The notes beneath the pieces were generated by a model. That model saw only the letters and a program-made list of their open reading frames with translations. It made no database searches and was not told where the DNA came from. The position numbers and the translations under genes are program-made. Positions 33,809 to 42,533 of a stretch of DNA of 64,000 bases are shown piece after piece; the stretch's first letter is position 1, and every line of letters begins with the position of its first letter. This DNA is from Acidimicrobiaceae bacterium (lineage in GTDB: Bacteria > Actinomycetota > Acidimicrobiia > Acidimicrobiales > RAAP-2), in assembly GCA_003133325.1 (NCBI GenBank), contig PKXA01000069.1, positions 25,885 through 89,884 on the forward strand. The letters are read 5' to 3'.

Positions 33809-35008
33809 ATGATGTCGATCCGTGAACCAAGCGGAGCACCCAACGCTCCTTTCCCGAACTCCGGCGGTCCTCCTGTGTTGGATCCGACTTCCCTCCTGGT
33901 CGACCAGTTACAGGCCTTTGACGACTCTCGCAGTCGCTGTCCCATCGCCGTCAACGCACGGCTTGGCATAGCTGTCCTCAGCCACGCCGAGGTCGTTCGC
34001 ATTCTCGACGATCCTGAGACTTTCTCGAGCGCAGTCTCGGCGCACCACGCCGCCGTTCCGAACGGGTTCGACCCACCGAAACATACGATGTATCGCGAGC
34101 TCATCAATCGCTACTTTACGCAGCAGAAGACAGCCGAATTCGAGCCCGACTGCAAGAGGGTGGCCACTGAACTGGTTGACACTCTTCCGTGCGACGAGCC
34201 GGTCGAGGTCATGAGCCGCTTCGCGCTGCACTTCGCCATGCGGGTGCAGCGTCGCTGGTTGGGCTGGCCGCCTTCGAGCGAGCCGTCACTACGGGAATGG
34301 ATAGTTCGCAGGCACCACGCGACGCTTGATAACGACCCAGTGGCGCGAGGCGCCATCGCCGAAGAGTTTGACGGGGTCATCATGGGAGTACTCTCTGACC
34401 GTCGTTCGACGACTAGCCCGCGGCTGGATGACCTGACTCAGGAATTGCTCGACGAGCGAATCGAAGGTCGGCCGCTCACGGATCCTGAGCTCATCTCCAT
34501 CATGCGGAACTGGACGGTGGGAGAGCTCGCTACCATCGCAGCAAGCGTAGGCATCGTCATCCGGCATCTTGCCGTTCACCCGGTGCTCCAGAATCGCCTT
34601 CGTCGACACCCGGAGCTGATCTCAATGTCGATCGACGAAATCCTTCGGATCGTGCCACCGCTGATTTCCAATCGACGGGTCACGACACGAGTCGTAGATG
34701 TGGGTGGCTTTACGATTCCTCGGCACGAACGCGTGACTGTGCTGTGGGCTTCTGCAAATCGGGACGAGTTGGTCTTCGGGTCGAGTAACGAATTCGATGC
34801 TGCCGGCCATGCCCCCGACAATCTGCTCTACGGCCGGGGCATACACCAATGCCCAGGCGCTGGGCTAGCTCGAATGGAACTCCGGGTAGTGACGGAAGTA
34901 CTGCTCTCACGCATGACCTCCATCGATCTCGCCGAAGACGTACCGGATCCGGCTCCCTTCCCCGATGGTGGTTACCGATCCGTGTCAGTGCGTTTCTCAA
35001 GCACTTGA
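33809..35008 (+). CDS. Cytochrome P450
   Basis: A 399-residue P450. The heme-binding loop is LLYGRGIHQCPGAGLARMEL with Cys348; the ExxR motif is EILR in SIDEILRIVPPLI. The I-helix reads MRNWTVGELATIAASVGI, so the usual acid-alcohol pair (AGxDT) is missing; such P450s often use peroxide or unusual partners. The substrate is unknown. It starts at ATG 33809 (or 33812). No ferredoxin or reductase gene is adjacent. IS1380 remnants on both sides and its position between the moa and mod operons suggest it was brought in by transposition. Confidence 0.92.
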   Translation: MMSIREPSGAPNAPFPNSGGPPVLDPTSLLVDQLQAFDDSRSRCPIAVNARLGIAVLSHAEVVRILDDPETFSSAVSAHHAAVPNGFDPPKHTMYRELINRYFTQQKTAEFEPDCKRVATELVDTLPCDEPVEVMSRFALHFAMRVQRRWLGWPPSSEPSLREWIVRRHHATLDNDPVARGAIAEEFDGVIMGVLSDRRSTTSPRLDDLTQELLDERIEGRPLTDPELISIMRNWTVGELATIAASVGIVIRHLAVHPVLQNRLRRHPELISMSIDEILRIVPPLISNRRVTTRVVDVGGFTIPRHERVTVLWASANRDELVFGSSNEFDAAGHAPDNLLYGRGIHQCPGAGLARMELRVVTEVLLSRMTSIDLAEDVPDPAPFPDGGYRSVSVRFSST

Positions 35009-35059
35009 TCGTGCAATGTATGCTCTGAATCTCGGAGTCTGGATCCAGCGATACTAGTT

Positions 35060-35560
35060 ACACGAGTTCTTGGAGTTGGCCGCTGCAGTCGCCCTGCTCA
35101 TCGACTTCCCCGCTCTGGACGCCGACGCGCGGTCGAAGCTCGCTGTCCGATATCAACCCGCTCACAAGGCGCAAACGGTTTCTCACAACAGGGATGGATT
35201 CCAACCCCCCGCACCTTAAGTTGGGGCAAGTCTCCTCCGTGTTCTCCGGGTGGATCACTGGATATCGAGGTATCGATGACCAGAAAGCTCGGTGCGGGCC
35301 GGTCGTAGTTGCACTTCGGCTCCACATTTCCCAACGAACCTCGGCCAGCGCATCGGCGATTGAGGACCTCGTGTTGGAAGCGACCTAGTGGTAGGTCCGA
35401 TGCGCCGTCGAACCCAAAGCGACGTGTCCGAGCAAGTCGACCCGGGCCGATAGGTGTTCTATGTCGGCACAACAACAACCGCCCCCGCCGACGAGCATCA
35501 GCGCTCTGTCGCCGAGGGCCTTGCACCGGTGCCAGCGTGAGCAACCTGCGCCGTGTTTCC
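35060..35560 (-). mobile_element. Degraded IS1380-family transposase, right copy
   Basis: Minus-strand fragments in several frames: ALMLVGGGGCCCADIEHLSA with RVDLLGHVAL, then ADALAEVRWEMWSRSATTTG, then FLVIDTSISS (the first catalytic Asp region of DDE transposases) and KVRGVGIHPC. Frameshifts and stops break it. It covers a longer part of the gene than the left copy and ends against modC. The remainder of 35009-35597 shows nothing else. Confidence 0.7.
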
Positions 35561-35597
35561 GAGTCCCGCCAGACCGTTTCGTCAGGTCTTTCCGAGG

Positions 35598-36662
35598 CTA
35601 CTGTCCGCCGTTCGCAGGAAAGGTGTCGACCTGTGTGGCCTTCACCGATGCCCACACAGGCGATCCCTCGGTCAGCCCGAGCTCGGCCAGGGATATCGCC
35701 GTGATCTCCGCGGCCACCGGCACCGGATCGCCGAGGAGCACACGGGCCCGATCGCCGATGAGGTGGATCTCGCTGACTCGGGTCGGCCACATGTTCCGAG
35801 GACTCCCGTCGGGTCGATCCAGGTGTAGAGAGATGCTCTGGGGGGCGATGACCACGAGCGTCTCACCGTTCGCCCGACTGGCAGCTTCCAGGGTAGCGCC
35901 GTTAGCCAGGACGATGGTCGTCCCACTCGCGCTGGCGCTGAGCAGGTTGAGACCCATCAGCCCGGCGATGTAGCTGCTGCGGGGGCGCGTGGTGATCTCC
36001 TTCAGCGTCCCCTGTTGAGTAATGCGCCCGGCCTCGATGATGACGAGGCGATCAGCGATAGCGGCGGCGTCGAGGGGATCGTGGGTCACCAAGACGCACG
36101 CACCGGTGAATGCGGCCAAATGGCGCCGGAGCTGGTGACGGACCGCACCACGGGCACCCGCGTCCAGCGCTGCCATGGGCTCGTCGAGGAGGAGAAGCTG
36201 CGGGTCGGTGGCTAGCACGCGAGCCAGTGCCACCCGCTGGGCCTCTCCACCCGAGAGTTGATGAGGCTTTGCCTGGGCCCGGTGGGCCACCTCCATTCGG
36301 CCGAGCCACTTGAGTGCACGGCCATTGGCCTCGGATTTGTTCGTGCCCCGACTGCGGAGGCCGAACGCGACGTTGGCAACGGCGGTGAGGTGGGGAAAGA
36401 GTAGATAGTCCTGGAAGATCATCCCGCACTGACGACTTTCCGGGGCAACCAGCACCTTGGCCGCCGGATCGTCAAGAACCCGGCCGTCCAGCGTGATGTG
36501 TCCACTGCTCAGGGGCTGCAGCCCGGCCAGGGTGCGGAGCAGCGTTGTCTTGCCGCTGCCGTTGGGGCCGAGCACGGCGACCACCTCGCCGTCGGCCACG
36601 TCTAGATCCAGGTGGAGTTCGAACTCGCCCACGGCGACGCTGATCTCTGCATCGAGGCTCAT
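35598..36662 (-). CDS. modC: Molybdate ABC transporter ATP-binding protein
   Basis: A 354-residue protein from the ATG at 36662, whose ATGA overlaps the modB stop. Walker A VLGPNGSGKTTLL, signature LSGGEAQRVALARVL, Walker B LLLLDEPMAALD. A C-terminal TOBE/MOP domain (about residues 285-350, TRVSEIHLIGDRARVLL) may bind molybdate. It energises ModB. Last gene of regulator-modA-modB-modC. Confidence 0.92.
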   Translation of the reverse strand: MSLDAEISVAVGEFELHLDLDVADGEVVAVLGPNGSGKTTLLRTLAGLQPLSSGHITLDGRVLDDPAAKVLVAPESRQCGMIFQDYLLFPHLTAVANVAFGLRSRGTNKSEANGRALKWLGRMEVAHRAQAKPHQLSGGEAQRVALARVLATDPQLLLLDEPMAALDAGARGAVRHQLRRHLAAFTGACVLVTHDPLDAAAIADRLVIIEAGRITQQGTLKEITTRPRSSYIAGLMGLNLLSASASGTTIVLANGATLEAASRANGETLVVIAPQSISLHLDRPDGSPRNMWPTRVSEIHLIGDRARVLLGDPVPVAAEITAISLAELGLTEGSPVWASVKATQVDTFPANGGQ

Positions 36663-37477
36663 CGCCTGATGGCGCCGAGCCATCTGCCTCGGAGTGCGAC
36701 CAGCACGACAATGGAGAATGTTAGCAACGCCAGCGACATGGCGATGGCGACCCCTTCGTTACTCTGGAGTTCGAGGTACACGGCCAGCGGCAATGTCTGT
36801 GTTCGGCCCTGGATGTTCCCCGCGAAAGTGATCGTGGCGCCGAACTCACCGAGCGCACGTGCCCAGGTGAGTGCCGCACCTGCGATCAGTGAGGGGGCGA
36901 TGATGGGGAGGGTCACGTGGCGGAAGGTCCGCCACCGTCCGGCACCGAGGTTGGCGGCGGCCTCCTCGTAGCGTCCGTCCATCGAGTGCAAGGCTGCTTC
37001 CACGGTGATGATCAGGAACGGCATGGCCACAAAGGTCTCGGCCAGAACCGCACCGGCGGTGGTGAACGGGAACTGGATGCCGAACAGGCTGTAGAGAGGT
37101 CGGCCGAGGAGCCCGTCCCGTCCGAAGGCCAGCAGGAGGGCCACGCCACCGACGACCGGTGGGAGCACCATGGGCAGGATGGCCAATGCCCGGACCAGGT
37201 TGCGTCCGGGAAGTTGGGTGCGGGCGAGCACCCAGGCCAGAGGCACGCCGAGTATCAACGAGAGCCCCGTAGCCCACAACGAGCAGACCAGCGACAGCTT
37301 CAAGGCGTCGAGAGCGACCGGGGTGGTGAGGTCCTGCCACAGCGTGCCCCATGACACCTTCGTCAGGAGCCCGATCAGGGGAACGGCCAGAAACGCCACC
37401 GTCAACGAGGCGGTGGCGACGACGAGAACGGGCGGCCGCCGGCTCCGTTGCGGACCGGGCCCTGGCCGGCGGTTCAA
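36659..37477 (-). CDS. modB: Molybdate ABC transporter permease
   Basis: A 272-residue inner-membrane permease with about five to six membrane helices. The EAA-type loop for contact with ModC is EEAAANLGAGRWRTFRHVTL, followed by LGEFGATITFAGNIQGRTQT, which is typical of ModB. It overlaps modA and modC by 4 bp on each side, so the three are coupled. Confidence 0.93.
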   Translation of the reverse strand: MNRRPGPGPQRSRRPPVLVVATASLTVAFLAVPLIGLLTKVSWGTLWQDLTTPVALDALKLSLVCSLWATGLSLILGVPLAWVLARTQLPGRNLVRALAILPMVLPPVVGGVALLLAFGRDGLLGRPLYSLFGIQFPFTTAGAVLAETFVAMPFLIITVEAALHSMDGRYEEAAANLGAGRWRTFRHVTLPIIAPSLIAGAALTWARALGEFGATITFAGNIQGRTQTLPLAVYLELQSNEGVAIAMSLALLTFSIVVLVALRGRWLGAIRR

Positions 37478-38295
37478 CGGGGTGGGAGGAAGCTGGCTGC
37501 CCGAAGCTGCTTCTGGCCGGTGGGACCGAGGACGTAAGCGATCCAGGCCAGGGACAGAGTCCGGTTCTTCGTTGACTTGACCACGGCGATGGGATAGCTG
37601 GTGGTGACGTTCAAGGAGGCCGGGATCGGGATTCCGACGCCCTGGTCGCCGACGGTCTTGGCATTGGTCACGTAGACGATGGCGGCATCGGCGTCACCGG
37701 TGGTCACCGCTTCGAACGTGGCGTCAACGTTCTCACCCAACGTGATCTTGGAGGTGGGGATGGTGACACCGGCGTTCTTCAGGGCCTGATCGGCTGTCGA
37801 ACCGCACGGCGCAGTGCTCACGCAGATTGCCACCACGTTGGCCTTGGTCAGGTCCGTCAGGGAGTGGATGCCGAGCGGGTTTCCCGGCTTCACCACGATC
37901 TCCAGACTGTTGCGGGCGAAGGTCACGGGCTTTCCCAAGATGTCGCCGGCCTGCTGCACCGTTGCCATGTCCGAGGGGGAGGCCGAGGCGAACACGTCGG
38001 CTGGCGAACCCTGGGTCATCTGGGTTGCCAGCGCTCCCGACGAAGCGAAGTTGAACGAGATAGTTGTTCCCGGATGGGCCGACTGGAACTCGGTACCGAG
38101 CTGAGTGAAGGTGGCCGTCAGCGACGACGCCGCCGACACGGTGATGGAGCCCGTGAGCTTGGGCGTCGACGTGGTCGTCGCACCGGACGACCCGGACGAA
38201 CTGCTGCAGGCCGAGGACACGAGGGCCACCGTGGCGATCGCAGAGAGCGCCAACAGGTGACGATGCCGGTGGGTCTGGTGCCGGCGGGTGCTCAT
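37474..38295 (-). CDS. modA: Molybdate-binding lipoprotein
   Basis: A 273-residue protein with a lipoprotein signal (hydrophobic stretch, then ALVSSACSSSSG with the lipobox Cys near residue 30) and a Ser/Thr-rich linker. The ModA fold carries the oxyanion-binding blocks SAASSLTATFTQLG, FNFASSGALATQM and SPADVFASAS. It captures molybdate outside the membrane. Its ATG overlaps the upstream regulator stop (ATGA) and its stop overlaps modB. Confidence 0.94.
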   Translation of the reverse strand: MSTRRHQTHRHRHLLALSAIATVALVSSACSSSSGSSGATTTSTPKLTGSITVSAASSLTATFTQLGTEFQSAHPGTTISFNFASSGALATQMTQGSPADVFASASPSDMATVQQAGDILGKPVTFARNSLEIVVKPGNPLGIHSLTDLTKANVVAICVSTAPCGSTADQALKNAGVTIPTSKITLGENVDATFEAVTTGDADAAIVYVTNAKTVGDQGVGIPIPASLNVTTSYPIAVVKSTKNRTLSLAWIAYVLGPTGQKQLRAASFLPPR

Positions 38296-38690
38296 GTGGG
38301 TGATACCTCCATGATTACGTCAGTGGCTTTTACGACTGCGGTGGCCAGGTCACCCTCCTCGAGCCGGAGGTCGTCGGCGGCCTCGCGGGTGAGGAGTGAG
38401 ACGATCCGAAAACGACCGGCCCGGAGCTCGATGACGGCGGTGAGCTTGTCCCGCTGGACGCTGGTAACGACACCGGTGAAGCGATTCCGAGCGGATTGGG
38501 AGAGAAGGAGTTCGGGCTCGTAGGCATCAACTTGCTCACGGACGAATCGGGCCAGCGATTTGCCGTCAACCATTCGATGCCTACCTTCGGAGCGAACGGT
38601 TTCAAGGCGCCCCTCGTCACACCAGCGACGCACGGTGTCGACGCTGACCCCGAGTAGCTCTGCGAGTTGACCAGATCGATAGTACGCCAC
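38292..38690 (-). CDS. Excisionase-type HTH regulator fused to a TOBE/MOP molybdate-binding domain
   Basis: A 132-residue protein from the GTG at 38690 (VAYYRSGQLAELLGV); an in-frame start at 38747 is possible but adds an unrelated arginine-rich stretch. Residues 1-55 form a MerR/excisionase-like HTH (VSVDTVRRWCDEGRLETVRS). Residues 65-130 form one TOBE/MOP domain (NRFTGVVTSVQRDKLTAVIE). It is a likely molybdate-sensing regulator of the mod operon, doing the job of ModE with a different HTH. It overlaps modA (ATGA). Confidence 0.8.
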   Translation of the reverse strand: MAYYRSGQLAELLGVSVDTVRRWCDEGRLETVRSEGRHRMVDGKSLARFVREQVDAYEPELLLSQSARNRFTGVVTSVQRDKLTAVIELRAGRFRIVSLLTREAADDLRLEEGDLATAVVKATDVIMEVSPT

Positions 38691-38747
38691 GGTCCGCAAA
38701 CCTAGCCACTTATTGCAGCAGCGTCTAGCTATTCTGACTACATACAT

Positions 38748-39406
38748 TGATTTTGCGAGTATTTCTAGCCGAACTCATCGCACAACCAAGTTTTGTCTGG
38801 AAAGAATGACTGATGCCTCCCATGGAGGACCGGCCTTCGGGCGTGCGGCGTCCCCTGGCCGGCCGCTCCAGGAGGTGAGGGTGACGTCTCGCTGGCAGCA
38901 GAATCACCACCCGTATGTCACAAGGTGACGTTCGAGCTTCCGACGTCATCCCTGTTCAGGGACTTTCCGTCGGTAATGGCGTATTGAAGGTAGATGAGCA
39001 CCCGAGGGGTGTCGCCGCCGTCGGTCGGGTCGATGAACGTGGTCCCGTGCCCCAGCGAGGTGCCGTAGCGGTCGAGAACGGTGGCGATTCGGGCCCGGAG
39101 CAAGGGGCGACCGGGGTTGAGCAGTTGCGCTCGGGGGCCAACCAATCGGTCCTTTTCCTAATTGGTGCGGCTGCAAACGGATTCCACAAATCCTCAGGTT
39201 ACGTATCCCATAATAAATCCCATGATCCTGCAGGTTCCGAACAGGGAGACCAATTCAGTGAAAATGATAAGACCTGTTCAGGGTTCCTTTAGTGGTCTCC
39301 AGCATCCCCCTGACAGCGATCGATTCACTCTCTTTCTCCGCAGGTTACGGGTGCGCCTCCCCCTGCGTGCGCCAGACACCTGATCGATCCCGTGGTGACG
39401 ATTTAC
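38748..39406. other. 660-bp region with little coding content
   Basis: It holds the AT-rich promoter area of the mod operon (about 38715-38770), then the 3' fragment of an unidentified minus-strand gene, then an AT-rich stretch (39145-39300) unlike its surroundings. I see no clear copy of the tRNA-Thr 3' end that would mark an attachment site. Probably the inner edge of an old integrated element. Confidence 0.4.
38918..39160 (-). pseudogene. 3' fragment of an unidentified gene
   Basis: About 75 GC3-rich codons containing LLRARIATVLDRYGTSLGHG, TTFIDPTDGGDTPRVLIYLQ and YAITDGKS, ending TGA at 38918. A TAG lies just upstream in frame, so the beginning is lost. The codon use says it was coding. 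I do not recognise the family. Confidence 0.4.
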
Positions 39407-40552
39407 CTACTCGTCCGCAGTCAGCGCCTTACCCAGGAAATCGGCGGCATCCCGGTCTCGCTCTGGGAGGAAGTGCGAATAGACCTTCAGCGTGGTTGAG
39501 GCATCCCGGTGCCCCAACCGACCGGCCACGGTCCTGACGTCGTGACCGCCGCCGATCATCTGGGTGGCGGCGAAGTGCCGCAAACCGTGGAGGTGAGTGT
39601 CCACGCCAGCCTTCGATGCAATCCTCCGGACATAGTGCGACACCGTGTCGGGCGAGATGGGCCGCTCAAGGTTGTAGCTGAGGACCGGCGTGTCATCGGT
39701 CAGTTCCACTCCGAGGTCTGCAGCCCGATCTTCATGCCGTGCCCGCTGACGGCGTAGAACTTCCTCACCGAAGGGATCGAGGGCGAGCACCCGACCGGCG
39801 TGAGTCTTTGTCCCCTTGGTTACCCACAGCCCGGACACTACCGCCACCGACCGCTCGATGGTCAATGTGGCCCGGTCGAAGTCCACGTCGCCCCACCGGA
39901 GTCCGCACAGTTCACCACGACGAGCCCCTGTGACGGCCGCGAGGGCGATGAATGTAGCCATGTCGGGATCGGCCTTGTCGGCTGTGGCAATCATCGCCTG
40001 GACGTCCTCAGGCGATGGTGCAACCTTCGGTGCCTGCCGCACTGACGGCGGCGTCGCCTTGTCGGCGGGGCTACTCGCGAGCTTGTCTTCCTTCACCGCC
40101 TGGGCCAGGGCTGCTGAGATCACCGCGTGGACGCGCCGCACCGATGATGCCGACAAGGGCCGTTCCCGGGTTCGGAGCGAGACGTACATGTCGTTGAGCA
40201 TCCCGGCGTCAAGCCTTCGCAGCTCGACTTCGCCGAGGGCCGGTTTGATGATCTTCTCGACGGTGCGCTTGTGTTCCCGGACCGTCGTGGGCGACAGCTC
40301 CTTGAGGATGGTCGCCTTCGGGAGCCAGCGGTCCAGATACGTGCCAAACGACTCGGGCGGGCCGGTGTGGTCGACGGTACCGACCTCTATGACCAGCTCG
40401 CTGAGGGCGTCGTCGGCCAACTTGGCAGAGCCGTGGAAGTGCCTGGAGACGTACTTCGGCTTGCCAGTGATCGGCGACTTGCCGGCGTAGACCCGGAGCT
40501 CCCACACCGCCGATTTGCCACGTCCACGGACCAACCGCCTCGAACCCTTCAT
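39407..40552 (-). CDS. Tyrosine recombinase/phage-type integrase
   Basis: A 381-residue site-specific recombinase. It has an N-terminal arm-binding-like region (residues 1-60, basic), a SAM-like core-binding domain (65-150) and a catalytic domain with TGARRGELCGLRW (Arg), HLHGLRHFAATQM (HxxR) and GRLGHRDASTTLKVYSH (His and the nucleophilic Tyr). Apparently intact. It ends the 5' side 78 bp from the 3' end of tRNA-Thr, the classic position of an integrase at its attachment site, but no excisionase or other phage genes are seen to its left. Confidence 0.93.
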   Translation of the reverse strand: MKGSRRLVRGRGKSAVWELRVYAGKSPITGKPKYVSRHFHGSAKLADDALSELVIEVGTVDHTGPPESFGTYLDRWLPKATILKELSPTTVREHKRTVEKIIKPALGEVELRRLDAGMLNDMYVSLRTRERPLSASSVRRVHAVISAALAQAVKEDKLASSPADKATPPSVRQAPKVAPSPEDVQAMIATADKADPDMATFIALAAVTGARRGELCGLRWGDVDFDRATLTIERSVAVVSGLWVTKGTKTHAGRVLALDPFGEEVLRRQRARHEDRAADLGVELTDDTPVLSYNLERPISPDTVSHYVRRIASKAGVDTHLHGLRHFAATQMIGGGHDVRTVAGRLGHRDASTTLKVYSHFLPERDRDAADFLGKALTADE

Positions 40553-40630
40553 GGGTTCAACTCTATCGGTTTATGGGGTGGATATGGGGCAGTTGGCAGA
40601 ATCGGTGATCCAAAACCACCTCTGAACTGG

Positions 40631-40703
<73 letters not shown>

Positions 40704-40795
40704 GCGAGGTGCCACGCTATCCGAACCCCGGAGACTACGATTTCGCCGTCCCTCTCCCGCGTCGTCCGACTCACAACCGGAACGGGGAACGCTGT

Positions 40796-41881
40796 TCAGT
40801 TCCCCAGTCCCGACAATCTGGTCATCAGCGCTTCCATCAACAGGGCCTCGTTGGGGTTGCGTCCAAGCACGCCGGCAGCCCGCTCGATCGCCTCCACGTC
40901 ATCCACCAACTGGCGGCTGTCAGCTTCGGCACCGGGCGAACTGGTGCCGGTGGGTCCATCGGCGGCGGTCAGCAGTCGGTCACGGTAGACCCCGGCCAAG
41001 GTGGCCAGCCCCGTCCTCAGCTCGTCGGTCCTCCATCGCCGCTCTTCGCGCTTGTGTTGATCCTCGACATCCTTGCGGCCCGGGATGCCCTTGGCCCCCA
41101 CGGCTTCGGCCCGCTCGGAGAGCGATGCCAGTTCAGCGACGTGTTGCTCTCTCAATGGGCCCAGCACCTCGTCAGCCGAGTTGAGCAACTCGGCGGCCAC
41201 CATGGCGGCGGCCGCGCCGGTGCCGTCCAGGCGGGCCGGGACCGATCTCCATCGCTCGATGCGTTCGGCGAACCCCGGATCGGTGGCCAGCAGTTTGGCC
41301 CGATCGAGCCGACCACCCGACACCGCGGCCACCGAATGGGCAACCTCGTCACTCACCCCGTGCCCGACCAACCATGTCCTGACCGCATCGACCGGAACCG
41401 GGTCGAACGCCACTTTCACGCACCGACTGGCAATCGTCACCAGGCTCGGGGGCAACTCGTCCCCCACCAGTACAAAGACCGTCGAGGCGGGCGGCTCTTC
41501 CACCGTTTTGAGCAGTGCCGGTGCCGACTGGATGGCCAGGTGGATGTCGGTGACCACCAGCACCTGACGTGACGCCTCTATCGGTCGACGCTGGGCCCGG
41601 GTGCCGATGATGCGGGCGTCGTCGGTGCTGATGGACGCACCTGATCGCTCCACCACCACCAGATCGGGATGGGTGCCGGCCAGCGCCCTCCGACACGTGC
41701 TGCACGTCCCGCAGCCACCCTGAGGACACAACAGGGCGGCGGCGAACCCACGGGCAGCCGCCCGCTTGCCCGACCCGGGCGGACCGTGGAAGAGATAAGC
41801 GTGCACCGGTCGGCGAGCCGACGCCCGCAACTGGGCGACGGCGGCGGGTTGACCCACCACCCCTTCGAACAACGCCGCCAT
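40796..41881 (-). CDS. holB: DNA polymerase III delta' subunit
   Basis: A 361-residue clamp-loader subunit from the ATG at 41881 (AGAGG upstream; a longer frame from 42094 is rejected). AAA+ P-loop GPPGSGKRAAA; zinc-binding CPQGGCGTCSTC; sensor region LLKTVEEPPASTVFVLV. The final third is a less conserved helical collar. It follows tmk on the same strand, as in many bacteria. Confidence 0.9.
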   Translation of the reverse strand: MAALFEGVVGQPAAVAQLRASARRPVHAYLFHGPPGSGKRAAARGFAAALLCPQGGCGTCSTCRRALAGTHPDLVVVERSGASISTDDARIIGTRAQRRPIEASRQVLVVTDIHLAIQSAPALLKTVEEPPASTVFVLVGDELPPSLVTIASRCVKVAFDPVPVDAVRTWLVGHGVSDEVAHSVAAVSGGRLDRAKLLATDPGFAERIERWRSVPARLDGTGAAAAMVAAELLNSADEVLGPLREQHVAELASLSERAEAVGAKGIPGRKDVEDQHKREERRWRTDELRTGLATLAGVYRDRLLTAADGPTGTSSPGAEADSRQLVDDVEAIERAAGVLGRNPNEALLMEALMTRLSGLGN

Positions 41882-41903
41882 CGGCACCTCTGTCGGACCT
41901 GGT

Positions 41904-42533
41904 TCAGCCACCGGCCGGCTCCCCCAACCGCTCCCGCACCGCCGCCCACACGCTTTCGGCAATGCCGTCGATGTCACCGATCCCATCCACCACAACCCAC
42001 GTCTCGGGGTCACCGGTGGCCAACCGATGGAACCCATCGGCCACCCGCTCGAAGAAGGGTGTCCCCAGCGCCTCGAAGCGATCGTCAGGTCCACCGGACA
42101 GTCGCCCCTCCGCCAACGCCACCGGCACGTCGATCAACACCGTGAGGTCCGGGCGCAACCCTCGGGTCGCCCAGGCGACCAGCCTCCCGAGCTCGGACAC
42201 ATCCATTCCTCGTCCATACCCCTGGTAGGCAAGGGTCGATCCCGAGAACCGATCGGTGACCACCCACCTCCCTGTCTCGAGGATTGGACCCACTTCCTCG
42301 GCCACGTGTTGGGCCCGATCTGCCGCCATCAACAGGGCTTCAGCCCGTTCGGCCAAGGGAGGTAGGTCCGGGTCGAGGAGCAAGTGACGGAGTGACCTGC
42401 CCAGTGGGGTGGCTCCCGGTTCGAAGGTGAGCAAGGCGCCGAGCCGGCTTGCCAGTATCTGAGCCTGGGTGGACTTGCCACAGCCGTCAATCCCTTCGAG
42501 GGCGATCAGGCGTCCGCGGGACCCATCGGTCAC
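41904..42533 (-). CDS. tmk: Thymidylate kinase
   Basis: A 209-residue enzyme phosphorylating dTMP to dTDP. P-loop ALEGIDGCGKSTQAQ; DRFSGSTLAYQGYGRG (DR motif); a lid near LAEGRLSGGPDDRFEA. Its ATG overlaps the topA stop by 4 bp. topA-tmk-holB forms a run on one strand. Confidence 0.95.
   Translation of the reverse strand: MTDGSRGRLIALEGIDGCGKSTQAQILASRLGALLTFEPGATPLGRSLRHLLLDPDLPPLAERAEALLMAADRAQHVAEEVGPILETGRWVVTDRFSGSTLAYQGYGRGMDVSELGRLVAWATRGLRPDLTVLIDVPVALAEGRLSGGPDDRFEALGTPFFERVADGFHRLATGDPETWVVVDGIGDIDGIAESVWAAVRERLGEPAGG

Noticed and set aside
38715..38770. TTCTA half-sites in the mod promoter as a further regulon site
   Set aside because: Neither half-site has a partner at the 8-bp spacing, so it does not fit the operator of the five sites.
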